A stretch of DNA of 64,000 bases from contig CAVZSC010000021.1 of the NCBI GenBank assembly GCA_963777755.1, positions 113,219-177,218 of the forward strand, read 5' to 3'. Below are positions 36,507 to 44,385 of the stretch, piece by piece (the first letter of the stretch is position 1; the number at the start of each line of letters is the position of its first letter). The stretch is from DATFWC01 sp963777755. GTDB taxonomy: Bacteria > Pseudomonadota > Alphaproteobacteria > Rhizobiales > Xanthobacteraceae. A program made the position numbers and the translations under genes. The notes under the pieces are model-generated. The model ran no database searches, was not told the origin of the DNA, and saw only the letters and a program-made list of their open reading frames with translations.

Positions 36507-37565
36507 ATGGAACACACTGCGCGCGGCGTCGATGCCCAGCGGCTCGAGCGAGTGCCAACCACCCCGGGCGCTATCACGCGCCTCGCCTGTGCGCGTGCCA
36601 GAGAGGCGGGGATCGCGCTCGAGCCGCTGCTGCAGAAAGCCGGCTTGACCGTCAGACAGGCCGAAGATCTCGCCGTCCGCCTTCCGGTGCGCGCGCAGAT
36701 CCGGTTTGTCGAGCTCGCCTCCAGCGCGCTGGAGGATGAATTCCTCGGTTTCCACCTCGCCCAGAGCTTCGATCTGCGGGAAATCGGACTGGCTGTATTA
36801 CGTCCTCGCATCCTCGGCGATGCTGCACGAGGCCTTGCAGCGCGTGGCACGCTACAGCACCACCGTGAACGACGGCATTTCGCTCAAGTTTACGAACGCA
36901 ATGACGTAGCGATCCTGTTTCGCTATGTCGGGGTCGCGCGGCACTCGGATCGGCATCAGATCGAGGTCTTGATGACGGTGCTGACGCGAGCCTGCCGGGA
37001 GCTGACCGGGCGCCGCCTGCTGCCGCTGCGCGTACAGATGACCCATCGTCGCGAGGGGAATTGCTCGGAGCTCAACAGGTTCTTCGGCTGCGATGTCGAA
37101 CTCGGCGCCGCCGTGGACGAAGTCGCTTTTGCCCCGGCGATCAAGGATCTGACGGTGGTCGGTGCGGATCCTTATCTGAATAACCTGTTGGTCGCATACT
37201 GCGAAGAGGCTCTCGCCCGGCGGCCAACGACCAGCGGCGACCTGCGATCAAGCGTCGAGAACGCCATTGCTCCGCTGTTGCCGCACGGGAAGGTGACGGT
37301 TGCTGCAATTGCTCGCACCCTGGGCATGAGCCAGCGCAACCTTGCCCGCAGACTTGCGGCGCGCGGCCTGACGTTGGGCAAAATTCTCGATGAGCTTCGC
37401 TCCGACCTGGCGAAGCGCCACATCAAGGACAAGGACCTGTCGATCTCGGAAATCGCCTGGCTCGTCGGCTATCAGGAGGTCAGCGCCTTCACGCACGCAT
37501 TCAAGCGATGGACCGGCAGAACGCCGACCGAGATGCGGGCGCAGGAGGGCCTCGCACGTTCGTAG
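36507..37565 (+). CDS. AraC-family transcriptional regulator with internal compensating frameshifts
   Basis: A protein of 352 aa by the open frame (MEHTARGVDAQRLERVP). The N-terminal part is an arabinose-binding-like AraC ligand domain of the type with SFDLREIGL. The C-terminus has two helix-turn-helices: VAAIARTLGMSQRNLARRL and ISEIAWLVGYQEVSAFTHAF, then KRWTGRTPTEMR. Between about 36795 and 36900 the family sequence continues in a different frame (YYVLASSAMLHEALQRVARY), whereas the annotated frame reads unrelated residues. Two opposite single-base shifts would create this. About 35 residues of the ligand domain are therefore altered unless these are sequencing errors. Confidence 0.8.
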   Translation: MEHTARGVDAQRLERVPTTPGAITRLACARAREAGIALEPLLQKAGLTVRQAEDLAVRLPVRAQIRFVELASSALEDEFLGFHLAQSFDLREIGLAVLRPRILGDAARGLAARGTLQHHRERRHFAQVYERNDVAILFRYVGVARHSDRHQIEVLMTVLTRACRELTGRRLLPLRVQMTHRREGNCSELNRFFGCDVELGAAVDEVAFAPAIKDLTVVGADPYLNNLLVAYCEEALARRPTTSGDLRSSVENAIAPLLPHGKVTVAAIARTLGMSQRNLARRLAARGLTLGKILDELRSDLAKRHIKDKDLSISEIAWLVGYQEVSAFTHAFKRWTGRTPTEMRAQEGLARS

Positions 37566-38022
37566 GGACGCGCCGCCGATTCCGCGCGCTGGCACGTCTC
37601 AACAAGGTCTTGGCAGGAAACTTGGTCGGTCGAGATTGTAGACGCAAGGACGGGCGATATCGTCCGCACAATTGCGCTCATCTGACTGCGCGACCGCCAA
37701 CCGAGACCCGATCGGCGCACGCTCGTGGGGGCGCTGTCGTGACCATACGCTGAGCTTCCTCGCTCGGCCGGCGGAGGGGTCTGCATATTCCTATCGAAAC
37801 GACATGGCATTGTGGCGCGAGACGGAAACGGCGCGCCTGAGCGTGCGACCCCCTGTGAAAACGCTGCGGCTGGCAGATGCCAGCAAAAACGCGACGGTCT
37901 TTGATGTCTGTGTCGTCCGGTGCGATGTATGACGTGAGAGACAACGCTAGTTCTGTTGTCTCATGAAACCACTTGCGGGGTCGCTCTTTCATTGTTGAGG
38001 CCTCCGTTCGCCGTGAACTTGG
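37566..38022. other. Stretch without a gene, hairpin at 37938-37962
   Basis: I see no supported ORF. At 37938-37962 arms GAGACAAC/GTTGTCTC enclose 9 nt. At about 37868 there is a copy of the 15-bp core GGCAGATGCCAGCAA that recurs at 38681 and 42827. Confidence 0.4.
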
Positions 38023-38346
38023 CTAACCCCTTCGCTGCCGAGCCACTCGAGCAGCTCGTCTTCGGCGCGCCGCGCGTCGTTCTTCAATTTTGTCGCCGTA
38101 GCCAACGTCTCTGAGGTCCGTCGCGATCATCACTGGGTAGTAACGGTGCGGCCAGCCTTCGATACGCGCTTCACCTAGATGCAGCCGTAGCCGACGCAGA
38201 GCATGGGCCGTGTGGCTGTACGATGCGCCGATGCGATCAGCGATTTGCTTTGTCGTCAGGCCGGGTGTTGTGTGTAGGAGGCGCTTTATCGCCTCGTTGA
38301 TCTGCGATTCAGTCCGGCAACGCCGAACGACCGATGTTGGCTGCAT
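38023..38346 (-). CDS. Winged-helix DNA-binding protein
   Basis: A protein of 107 aa from MQPTSVVRRCRTESQINEAI; the frame extends far upstream but that part is low quality. The sequence LLHTTPGLTTKQIADRIGAS then YSHTAHALRRLRLHLGEARI is a classic winged helix-turn-helix with a recognition helix and wing, followed by a His/Tyr-containing segment and an Arg-rich tail. It is divergent from the XRE gene, and a 24-bp perfect palindrome lies between them. A repressor role is inferred. Confidence 0.65.
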   Translation of the reverse strand: MQPTSVVRRCRTESQINEAIKRLLHTTPGLTTKQIADRIGASYSHTAHALRRLRLHLGEARIEGWPHRYYPVMIATDLRDVGYGDKIEERRAARRRRAARVARQRRG

Positions 38347-38606
38347 TGGCGGAATGTCCCCCGAAGACCGCAAGGCAGCTGCGGCGGTAGCGTAGTCGTG
38401 CGTCTCAGAAGCGTCGTGCCGATTTCCTAACGGCAGACAAATCCATAGTCTTGCTCTCAGAGGCCAAGTTTTTGCGTTTAGCTGCCAGGCCCCGCTGCTC
38501 GGCCCAATCGGCTGGGACAGTTCCGGAGACAGCAGGGGAAAATTTCTCGACATCGGGGCGCACGGCACGTCCGGCGGCCCCCCAGGAAAAGGCCCCGTAG
38601 ACCAAA

Positions 38607-38630
38607 GCAGGTACTGGTACCAGTACCTGC
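38607..38630. promoter_or_regulatory. 24-bp perfect palindrome between divergent regulators
   Basis: The half-site is GCAGGTACTGGT and the other half is its exact complement, with no spacer. It lies between the winged-helix gene (start 38346, -) and the XRE gene (start 38802, +). Dyad symmetry this long is typical of an operator for a dimeric regulator; either neighbour could bind it. Confidence 0.55.
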
Positions 38631-38680
38631 CGCGGCTTCGTTCGCCTGCGCGTGAGGCCTCTCTGAATACGTCACATTTG

Positions 38681-38757
38681 GCAGATGCCAGCAACACACT
38701 GGCACGAACGAACAAGACTTCGAGTTGGCTGGCAGTGCAAGAACAGGCTGCGTGCAA
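38681..38757 (+). repeat. Leader repeat, copy A
   Basis: The first 44 bases match copy B (42827) with only two differences and the next 30 or so are similar. It begins with the small inverted repeat TGGCAGATGCCA. It lies 45-120 bases before the XRE gene, as copy B lies 30-105 bases before the 89-aa gene. A shared promoter or untranslated leader is the likely reading. Confidence 0.65.
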
Positions 38758-38801
38758 CCTTTGGCGCAGATCACGGTCAGGGCACGCGTAGGAGAATGAA
38801 C

Positions 38802-39227
38802 ATGGGCGTGAAATCGCCAGACCAAGTTGATGTCGAAGTCGGACAGAGAATCAGAGTGCTGCGCAACGACGCGGGAATTTCACAAACGGTACTGGCAGAA
38901 GAGCTGGGAGTAACATTTCAGCAGGTGCAAAAATACGAGAAGGGCGTCAACCGCGTCGGCGCAGGTCGTCTCACCAAGATCGCCGGCGTGCTCAACGTCC
39001 CGGTGAGCAAATTGCTTGGACTCGACGAGGAGTCCATTGCCACCAGCAGGGGGCACGAGAATTCAGCTTCGCCACTGCAATTGCTGACAACACCTGGCGC
39101 GCTACGATTATTACGCGCATACGCAAAGCTGGAAGACGGGGTGATGCGCCGTTCAATCGTTGACCTAGCCGAAAATGTCGTGCTTGGCAGAGAGAAGGAG
39201 AGTCGAAGAAGCGGCAATGGAGGGTAG
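38802..39227 (+). CDS. XRE-family helix-turn-helix regulator
   Basis: A protein of 141 aa from the second of two close ATGs, which has AGGAG seven bases upstream; the first ATG (38796) is too near that site. The HTH is complete: GQRIRVLRNDAGISQTVLAE, then LGVTFQQVQKYEKGVNRVG and LTKIAGVLNVPVSKLLGL. The C-terminal 60 residues are helical (ALRLLRAYAKLEDGVMRRS). This type is common in rhizobia as a small chromosomal repressor-like protein. It is preceded by leader repeat A and the 24-bp palindrome. Confidence 0.9.
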   Translation: MGVKSPDQVDVEVGQRIRVLRNDAGISQTVLAEELGVTFQQVQKYEKGVNRVGAGRLTKIAGVLNVPVSKLLGLDEESIATSRGHENSASPLQLLTTPGALRLLRAYAKLEDGVMRRSIVDLAENVVLGREKESRRSGNGG

Positions 39228-39593
39228 CGTACGAGCAGCCAATGGCGTTTTAAGACATTTGGCATGCCCGTCCGGGACGTTCAGAGATCGTAAGGTCCGG
39301 CAGTTGAGGTCTCGCCCTCGACCTCGGCGCCCACGGCGGCCCCACTCGCGCTGTAGACGCCGCACAGCACGGATTTTCTTTGCCTTGCAGAGGATGGACG
39401 CTGGGCGAGCCCTGCTTCGCTGCGTGCAAGCGGCCGGCGTTGAGCTCGACCTGCGATCATTGCAGATCGCACAATTCCGAGGCGCGCGGCCGTGCCGGTA
39501 GCCTATCAGGATCATGGCCGCGTCGCGATGCCGTAGCGGCTCGAGGCGCGCGCTGCCGCCGCGCCGCACCCCACGTGGACGCGCGCCCCGCTA

Positions 39594-39670
39594 GTGAATC
39601 GTCCGCCTACCTGACCGGATGGCGCGGCTACTTTGGCTTCTGCCAAACGCCGTCGGCGGCCCGCCATTGA
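39594..39670 (+). pseudogene. Group II intron maturase tail remnant
   Basis: A short run AYLTGWRGYFGFCQTPSA matches the conserved C-terminal part of group II intron reverse transcriptase/maturases (YLxGWxGYFGFCxTP). Nothing upstream in 39228-39590 continues the match, so only a fragment of the maturase remains. The rest of this stretch holds no gene I can support. Confidence 0.55.
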
Positions 39671-39726
39671 CGGAGCGTTAACGCCGCGCATACTGGTCCA
39701 GCGGCTCAGTGTGGGGAAGACCGTCA

Positions 39727-40089
39727 GTGGCGCTTGAGGAAATTATCGTTTGGCTGGTCATCGGCGCGATTGCCGGCTGGCTCGCAGGCCTCATCATGAA
39801 GGGCTACGGCTTTGGGCTCATTGGCAACATTGTGGTTGGCATTATCGGCGCCGTGATTGCTGGCTGGCTCTTGCCGCGGATCGGGTTTGTTCTCGTCGGC
39901 GGCATCGTCGCGGCAATCATCAACGCCGTTATCGGGGCAGTGATTCTCTTGTTCGTGATCGGGCTCTTCAAAAAGGTAAAATCGCGCCGGCTGACCTTCG
40001 GGGCAAGCCCCAGAAGGGCACCAAGGCCGTCAAACCAGGGATGCTTCGAGGCCCAGAAATGGGAGGATTTAAGGCCCGCTCACAAGTAG
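39727..40089 (+). CDS. GlsB/YeaQ/YmgE family membrane protein
   Basis: The GTG at 39727 (read as M-A-L-E-E-I-I-V) follows GGGGAAG. The first about 82 residues are the family: three hydrophobic helices with IGAIAGWLAGLIMKG, GNIVVGIIGAVIAGWLL and AVILLFVIGLFKK. These small envelope proteins are stress-linked and were once called transglycosylase-associated. The remaining 38 residues (from VKSRRLTFG) are basic and unlike the usual end, which stops near FKK. A lost stop codon or frameshift at about 39975 is likely. Confidence 0.85.
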   Translation: MALEEIIVWLVIGAIAGWLAGLIMKGYGFGLIGNIVVGIIGAVIAGWLLPRIGFVLVGGIVAAIINAVIGAVILLFVIGLFKKVKSRRLTFGASPRRAPRPSNQGCFEAQKWEDLRPAHK

Positions 40090-40105
40090 AAACCAAAAGT
40101 ATGAG

Positions 40106-40288
40106 GTGGCGCACCTGGTTCTCAGGATTAAACTCTGTCGCGGGAGGGCAGCAACATGCAAAGAGAACGCCGCCCAAGCCAACAACGATGTTATACGTGC
40201 CAGCTTCCTTCGGGCAGCTGCCACATGGACAAAACTGGCTGAAGATTTGTCCGAGGAACTGAAGCTTCTCACATCCGCGATGCAGTAA
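40106..40288 (+). CDS. Small helical protein, unknown
   Basis: A 60-aa frame starting at a GTG. The part CRGRAATCKENAAQANNDVI then RASFLRAAATWTKLAEDLSE is the amphipathic pattern (RAAxCxxxAA...RxxFLRxAxxWxxLA) of short uncharacterised proteins frequent in bradyrhizobia. The N-terminal ten residues and exact start are uncertain. There is no clear ribosome site. Confidence 0.5.
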   Translation: MAHLVLRIKLCRGRAATCKENAAQANNDVIRASFLRAAATWTKLAEDLSEELKLLTSAMQ

Positions 40289-40686
40289 TGCGACTTGTGT
40301 GGTCGCCGCGTGCGGCGGATGGACCAAGAGAGGCTGTGAAACGCCCGAATGATGGCCTAAGCGTCGAGAGCCGTCAGGCGTTGAACACCTTCCGCAATTT
40401 GGCTGTTCGCACGACGGGTGCATCGAAGAGCGGACTTGGTTGAGCGCCGGTTACTGTTTTCCTTGCCCGAAGCGACCAACCGGTTTGTGCTGCGCCGATC
40501 AATTTCCGCACCAAGTATTTGTGTTAAACTTTGCGAATCTCCCACCTGCGCGTCTTCCTCGGAATTGTTTCCGGCCCCGGCTCGAATTGCATTTTGGTTC
40601 TGCGATGACGCACCGGCCTCGCGCAGCATTACGCCGTCGTCAACAAGACGGCAGCCGCGCTAAATATGATTGCCAGAGAACTGAAA
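40289..40686. other. Stretch without a recognised gene
   Basis: Nothing supported is visible here between the small helical protein and the RopB terminator. Short frames on both strands have no recognisable motif. Confidence 0.35.
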
Positions 40687-40708
40687 GCCCCGGACAGCCG
40701 CCCGGGGC
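40687..40708 (-). terminator. Terminator of the RopB-like gene
   Basis: Arms GCCCCGG and CCGGGGC enclose 8 nt and are followed on the - strand by TTTCAG. It lies 30 bases after the stop of the outer-membrane barrel gene. Confidence 0.6.
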
Positions 40709-40737
40709 CTTCTCTGTAGCGCCTCAGCAGCGGCTCG

Positions 40738-41557
40738 TTATGGACCGCCGAACAAGTTGCCACCGAACAAGTTGAAGCGGTAGTTGACCCTGGCGGTCAA
40801 CTCATGCGTCTCCAGATCGGCGCTCGACGCGAACCGTGAGCAACGTCCCTGGTGCCACCAGGCGATTGAAGCTGTTCTCGTCTCCATCATATTGGCTGAA
40901 GCGGTATTCCAAGCCGAGGCTCCAGTTCGGATAAAAGGCCCACTCGAAGCCGCCGCCCACCGTCCACCCGGTCAGAGTCTTGTCGCGGGATGCGATCACG
41001 CCGGGGCCAAACAAGGTTGGAACCAGGGCCACCTCCACATTGAAATTGGCCCATGCCACGCCGCCGGTTGCGTAGAGCTGGAAGCGATCGAAGGCCCAGC
41101 CCAAGCGGCCGCGAACAGACGCTTGCCAGTCGTTGCTGATGGAGAACCTGTCGCCCGGCAGGAACAGCCCGAGGGGGCCGCCGCCCGGCGGCACAATGAA
41201 GTCTCGACTTATGTCGGTGCCGTTAAAGTCGCCTTCGATACCCCACACGAATTGGCCGGTCTGCCACGCGCAGCCGACCTGGCCGCCATAGATGAAACCG
41301 GTTTCCGAGTCGCTGTTGAAGGGGAACAGCGCTCCCGCAGGAAAGAGCGGCGCAAGAGCATCGTGACGCGCGCTTCCCTCGATCGAGCCCCTCTTTCCAC
41401 CAAGGTTGCCGCCGATATAGCATGCGGTCCAGCTGAAGATCGGCGGCGGCGGCGCAACCATGGGCGGCGCCTTGACCGGCATGTCTGCCGCCCTTGCTGA
41501 GATTGTCATTCCGGCCAGCGCCAGCGCTCCGATACCTAGGATTAGCCCCCGTTTCAT
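40738..41557 (-). CDS. Outer-membrane beta-barrel protein (RopB/Omp25-like), C-terminus frameshifted
   Basis: The ATG at 41557 (MKRGLILGIGALALAG) starts a signal peptide cut near ARAADMP. A Pro-rich linker, then alternating strands follow, with FSWTACYIGGNLGGK and WGIEGDFNGTDIS, then VRGRLGWAFDRFQLYATGG. GGGFEWAFYPNWSLGLEYRF matches the family. The annotated frame ends early at RRSGDA. One base over, it continues LETHELTARVNYRFNLFGG to a stop at 40738, which is the typical closing strand. A single-base shift near 40825 is therefore likely. Such porin-like proteins sit in the outer membrane. Confidence 0.85.
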
Positions 41558-41943
41558 CTTCCACCTCCTGGGACACAAGTACGCGAGTTCGGTAAATCAC
41601 CTGACTGACAACACAAAGGTGCCGGCCCGACTAGTGCTAAACGGACACACTGGCCTACAAACAAACTCGGGTCTCGGCGCAGCAAGATACGTTCATAACT
41701 GAGGTGTGCTTTGCTTTCATCCTGGCGCGGTACCTATCCGCCCGGGATCGAGCTGGGGCGAGGGCTTCGGCTTGGACATTGGGTCCCCGGGCATTGTCAG
41801 GAGGCTACTGTGTCTCACAATTTCCCAAGGTCGCCGGTCAGCGCGTGTTGCTCGAATGCAACGCTCGGACAATTTTTTCATCCGGCCACGTTGCAGCACC
41901 AAATTGGCCTTCATGGTGGCCCCAAAGCAACGGGGAGACGATC
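41558..41943. other. Intergenic stretch, shared upstream region
   Basis: This gap separates the divergent RopB-like and acyl carrier-like genes. I see no gene; open frames continuing upstream of the ACP-like start lack protein character. Promoters for both genes presumably lie here. Confidence 0.4.
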
Positions 41944-42222
41944 ATGGCTGGCAACATTCCCGCGCAGGAAGCGCAATCGTCATTTCAGGACACCCCAACA
42001 CGGATTCGACGGTTGATTGCCGGGCATCTGAAGGTGGATCCGGTGCTACTGCGCGATGATGCAGATTTTCTCAACGATCTCGAAGCCGATTGGCTCGACG
42101 TGGTCGAGATAATTGCCATGATCGAAACAGAGTTCGGAATGGAATTTGACGACGAGGTAATCGATGAACTTAAGCTCGTGGGCGATCTGATAGGCTTCGT
42201 AGAGCGCACCAGGCACCGGTAA
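41944..42222 (+). CDS. Acyl carrier protein-like, attachment Ser replaced by Trp
   Basis: A protein of 92 aa starting MAGNIPAQEAQSSFQD after a purine-rich GGGGAGACG. The four-helix ACP pattern is intact: IRRLIAGHLKVDPVLL, DADFLNDLEAD, LDVVEIIAMIETEFGMEF and LKLVGDLIGFVE. At the prosthetic-group site, where ACPs have Asp-Ser-Leu, it has Asp49-Trp50-Leu51 (codon TGG at 42091). One C-to-G change from TCG would produce this. Without Ser it cannot carry phosphopantetheine. It may be a regulatory ACP-like protein, a recent loss-of-function allele, or a sequencing error. Confidence 0.85.
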   Translation: MAGNIPAQEAQSSFQDTPTRIRRLIAGHLKVDPVLLRDDADFLNDLEADWLDVVEIIAMIETEFGMEFDDEVIDELKLVGDLIGFVERTRHR

Positions 42223-42373
42223 AGGTCTGAGATCGCCAGGAGGCAAGAGAACTGAGCGGTAACAGTAGTTGGTGGGTGCGTAACGGAGTTGGTAGGAATT
42301 GATGTGGCGTAGTCTCCGGGGTGATCAACCTCGAATCATCGGGCATTGAAGCGCCGGACGGGAGACCACGCCA

Positions 42374-42470
42374 TGACGAGCATTACCACGAAGCTTGAAC
42401 TTTCGCAGCCCTAGACCGAAACGGCTGTGCATCTCTTCGACGACTGGTTTGATCCGAATCGCGCACCCAG
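42374..42470 (+). pseudogene. Transposase N-terminus remnant
   Basis: The frame reads MTSITTKLELSQP, then an in-frame stop, then TETAVHLFDDWFDPNRAPS. The block TETAVHLFDDWFDP is the start of an IS256-like transposase; the following residues diverge at once. The bases before it (CGTAGTCTCCGGGG) look like an IS end. Only this piece survives. Confidence 0.45.
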
Positions 42471-42704
42471 CCCCCGACAATGGTGGTAACTGCCTGCATC
42501 GTTCCCTGAATGTCGCTCCGGCCTTCCGCGTCGCGCGTCGGTGAGATCTCTTCCACGCCATAAGGCTGAAATAAGATGAGCTACTCGCGGGGACGATGGC
42601 GAGCGATCAACCATTGCACGTACGCGCGCTCGTGTGGCGGCAGTTAAGGAAGCGTTAACAGATTTCGGCCGAGTATTCCGGGTCCCTCTCTCGGGGGAGA
42701 GGCA

Positions 42705-42754
42705 GAAACCGGCGGGACCGAGTTGGATGAACGGCCCCCCGGCCCGCCGGTTTC
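42705..42754. repeat. Stem-loop with 12-bp arms
   Basis: Arms GAAACCGGCGGG and CCCGCCGGTTTC are exact complements, separated by 26 bases that are also GC-rich. It lies between the IS remnant and leader repeat B. It may mark the end of a mobile remnant or act as a transcription barrier. Confidence 0.6.
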
Positions 42755-42826
42755 ACCACCTAGAAACTGTCCAACTTGGGCAGGTTTCTCCGCTTCGTTC
42801 TGCGCGAACAGCTCGGTCGTCGGGCG

Positions 42827-42903
42827 GCAGATGCCAGCAACACAATGGCACGAACGAACAAGACGTCGAGCGGCGCTGTAATGCAGAACCGGCTGCGCGT
42901 GGC
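42827..42903 (+). repeat. Leader repeat, copy B
   Basis: It matches copy A (38681) over about 77 bases, 42 of the first 44 identical. It begins with the TGGCAGATGCCA-like inverted repeat and sits just upstream of the 89-aa gene at 42931. Confidence 0.65.
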
Positions 42904-42930
42904 CTAGTGGCAATCAACCGGGAGGATCAC

Positions 42931-43200
42931 ATGGCTAACATCCCGCGCGATACCAGGCGCCGTACGATTCAAGAGCAAGGAGTAGCGTTCGAGCCCGAAA
43001 GTGTTGAGTTGATGACGGACGCCTATTTGGCGGCGTGTCAGATGTTGGGCCTTAGGGAGCGCCAAGACGATGGCGTGACGCGGCTCGTAGCTCTGCGGAT
43101 CATAAAGGCCGCTGCAAACGGCGAGCGCGATCCGGACAAGCTCTACGAGCAGGGCGTCCGCAACTTTGCTTGGCTTCATCAGGCAACCCAGCGGTCTTGA
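42931..43200 (+). CDS. Small conserved protein, unknown
   Basis: A protein of 89 aa starting MANIPRDTRRRTIQEQGVAF after GGGAGGATCAC. The remainder is helical: ESVELMTDAYLAACQMLGL, RQDDGVTRLVALRIIKAA and DPDKLYEQGVRNFAWL. This is a recurring short protein of bradyrhizobia with no assigned function. It is not a DNA-binding domain I can name. It follows leader repeat B, which it shares with the XRE gene, suggesting a common control. Confidence 0.75.
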   Translation: MANIPRDTRRRTIQEQGVAFEPESVELMTDAYLAACQMLGLRERQDDGVTRLVALRIIKAAANGERDPDKLYEQGVRNFAWLHQATQRS

Positions 43201-43289
43201 AGGCCCGCTGCGCCTCACTGCGGGTTACGCCAAGTTCTCTGGATACAGCGCTGAAGCCGCGAACCTATGTATAGGGACAAGACTAGACG

Positions 43290-43523
43290 ATGGCGACCAA
43301 AGGCCCGCGCTCCCGCTGGCAAGTAAACGGCTGCGCGGCTGTCGCGGGGGCAGGCGTGAGAGTCTGCTCCGGCTGCGGCTCACGGCGCTTCGGCCTCATC
43401 CGCCATAGCTGGGGCGCCCACCAGTTCTGTCGCAAGGAATGTATGGAGCGCTTTATGCGCCGGTTGAATACCGAAGTCTGGCCTCGCAAATTTCTTGCCT
43501 GGCTGACCGGTCCGCACGATTAG
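43290..43523 (+). CDS. Small zinc-ribbon-like protein
   Basis: A protein of 77 aa. A Cys-x-x-Cys pair in RVCSGCGSRRFGLI and a second Cys in HQFCRKECMERF form a C2C2-like metal site spread over about 27 residues. The tail (WPRKFLAWLTGP) is hydrophobic. Short proteins of this type are common and uncharacterised in bradyrhizobia. The start MATKGPRSRWQVNG has no strong ribosome site. Confidence 0.7.
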   Translation: MATKGPRSRWQVNGCAAVAGAGVRVCSGCGSRRFGLIRHSWGAHQFCRKECMERFMRRLNTEVWPRKFLAWLTGPHD

Positions 43524-43697
43524 GATGGCCCCGATAAAACTTCCCTCCGTCACTCAGAGAAACCCGTGGATGCGATCCTGCGCTGCGCCCGCTCCCCTTT
43601 GGGCGGCATGGCCACAAATCGCACAGGCGGGGCGCGCTGGCATCCTGGCGGCGCGCTGCCGGTGGCAAGGCAGCAAGCCGTGAAGCGAGCAGCGAGC

Positions 43698-43902
43698 ATG
43701 ACGAATGCCGAGGACTACGCCACAATGGCGACTAGGCGTCGCGGCCGAGCTTCAGCGCCAGCACGTCATTGCCTTCGACATCATCCCCGAGGAAGGGTGG
43801 ATGCGGCTGTATGTGAAGGGGCTGTTGCCGGAGCAAGCGGCCAGCGCCGACGAAATTCGGAAATACTACGCGCGCGAGCCGGGCGAGCCGTTACGCAAGT
43901 AG
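43698..43902 (+). pseudogene. Frameshifted small protein, unknown
   Basis: The ATG at 43698 opens MTNAEDYATMAT, then the frame becomes Arg/Ala noise. One base over, the protein continues GVAAELQRQHVIAFDIIPEE then GWMRLYVKGLLPEQA to a stop at 43902. A single-base shift around 43731 would restore an about 68-aa protein of a type seen in bradyrhizobia. Confidence 0.55.
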
Positions 43903-44385
43903 CCGCGCCTCAGCCGCGCGGGCGAGGGCCGGGGCGGCTCATACGCGGCTGGGGAGCCCACGGACCTTCGGCAACGTCCTGTTGCCGGTGCGCTGTCTGT
44001 CCGAAGGGCCGACACCAGGCAATGGCCACTGAAGCAAAAAGTTTCTTCTGATCCGGAATTACCTGGGCAAAGAAATTAACCCAGCCTAAGGGATCTGCCC
44101 GCAAGGGACCGCCGATGTCGCGCCTTCGATGTCCTTATGGGTACGGCTTATCGAAGCTTTGCCGAGCGATCAGCGACTAGTTAAATGTGCCGTTCGCAGA
44201 GATGGCAAATATACCGATTGCAAGAAAACCGACGAATTTGCGCGCCGCGGCGATCGTTAAGTGTCGCCCGCTGGAGGACGGCGATCGCCACGCCAGCCGA
44301 CGCGAACGTCGCGCGCCGCTCGCCCAGTCACTCGCTTCGTAAGTAGCGGCAATTTGTCAGCGAGGCGGAATTAAATGCGTTTTTG
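43903..44385. other. Stretch without a recognised gene
   Basis: The composition is partly AT-richer near 44160-44250. No motif-bearing frame, RNA or strong hairpin is visible. It lies at the 3' side of the histidine kinase gene. Confidence 0.4.

Noticed and set aside
38681..38720. Sigma-54 promoter in the leader repeat (TGGCACG)
   Set aside because: The TTGCA-type -12 element is not at the required spacing in either copy.
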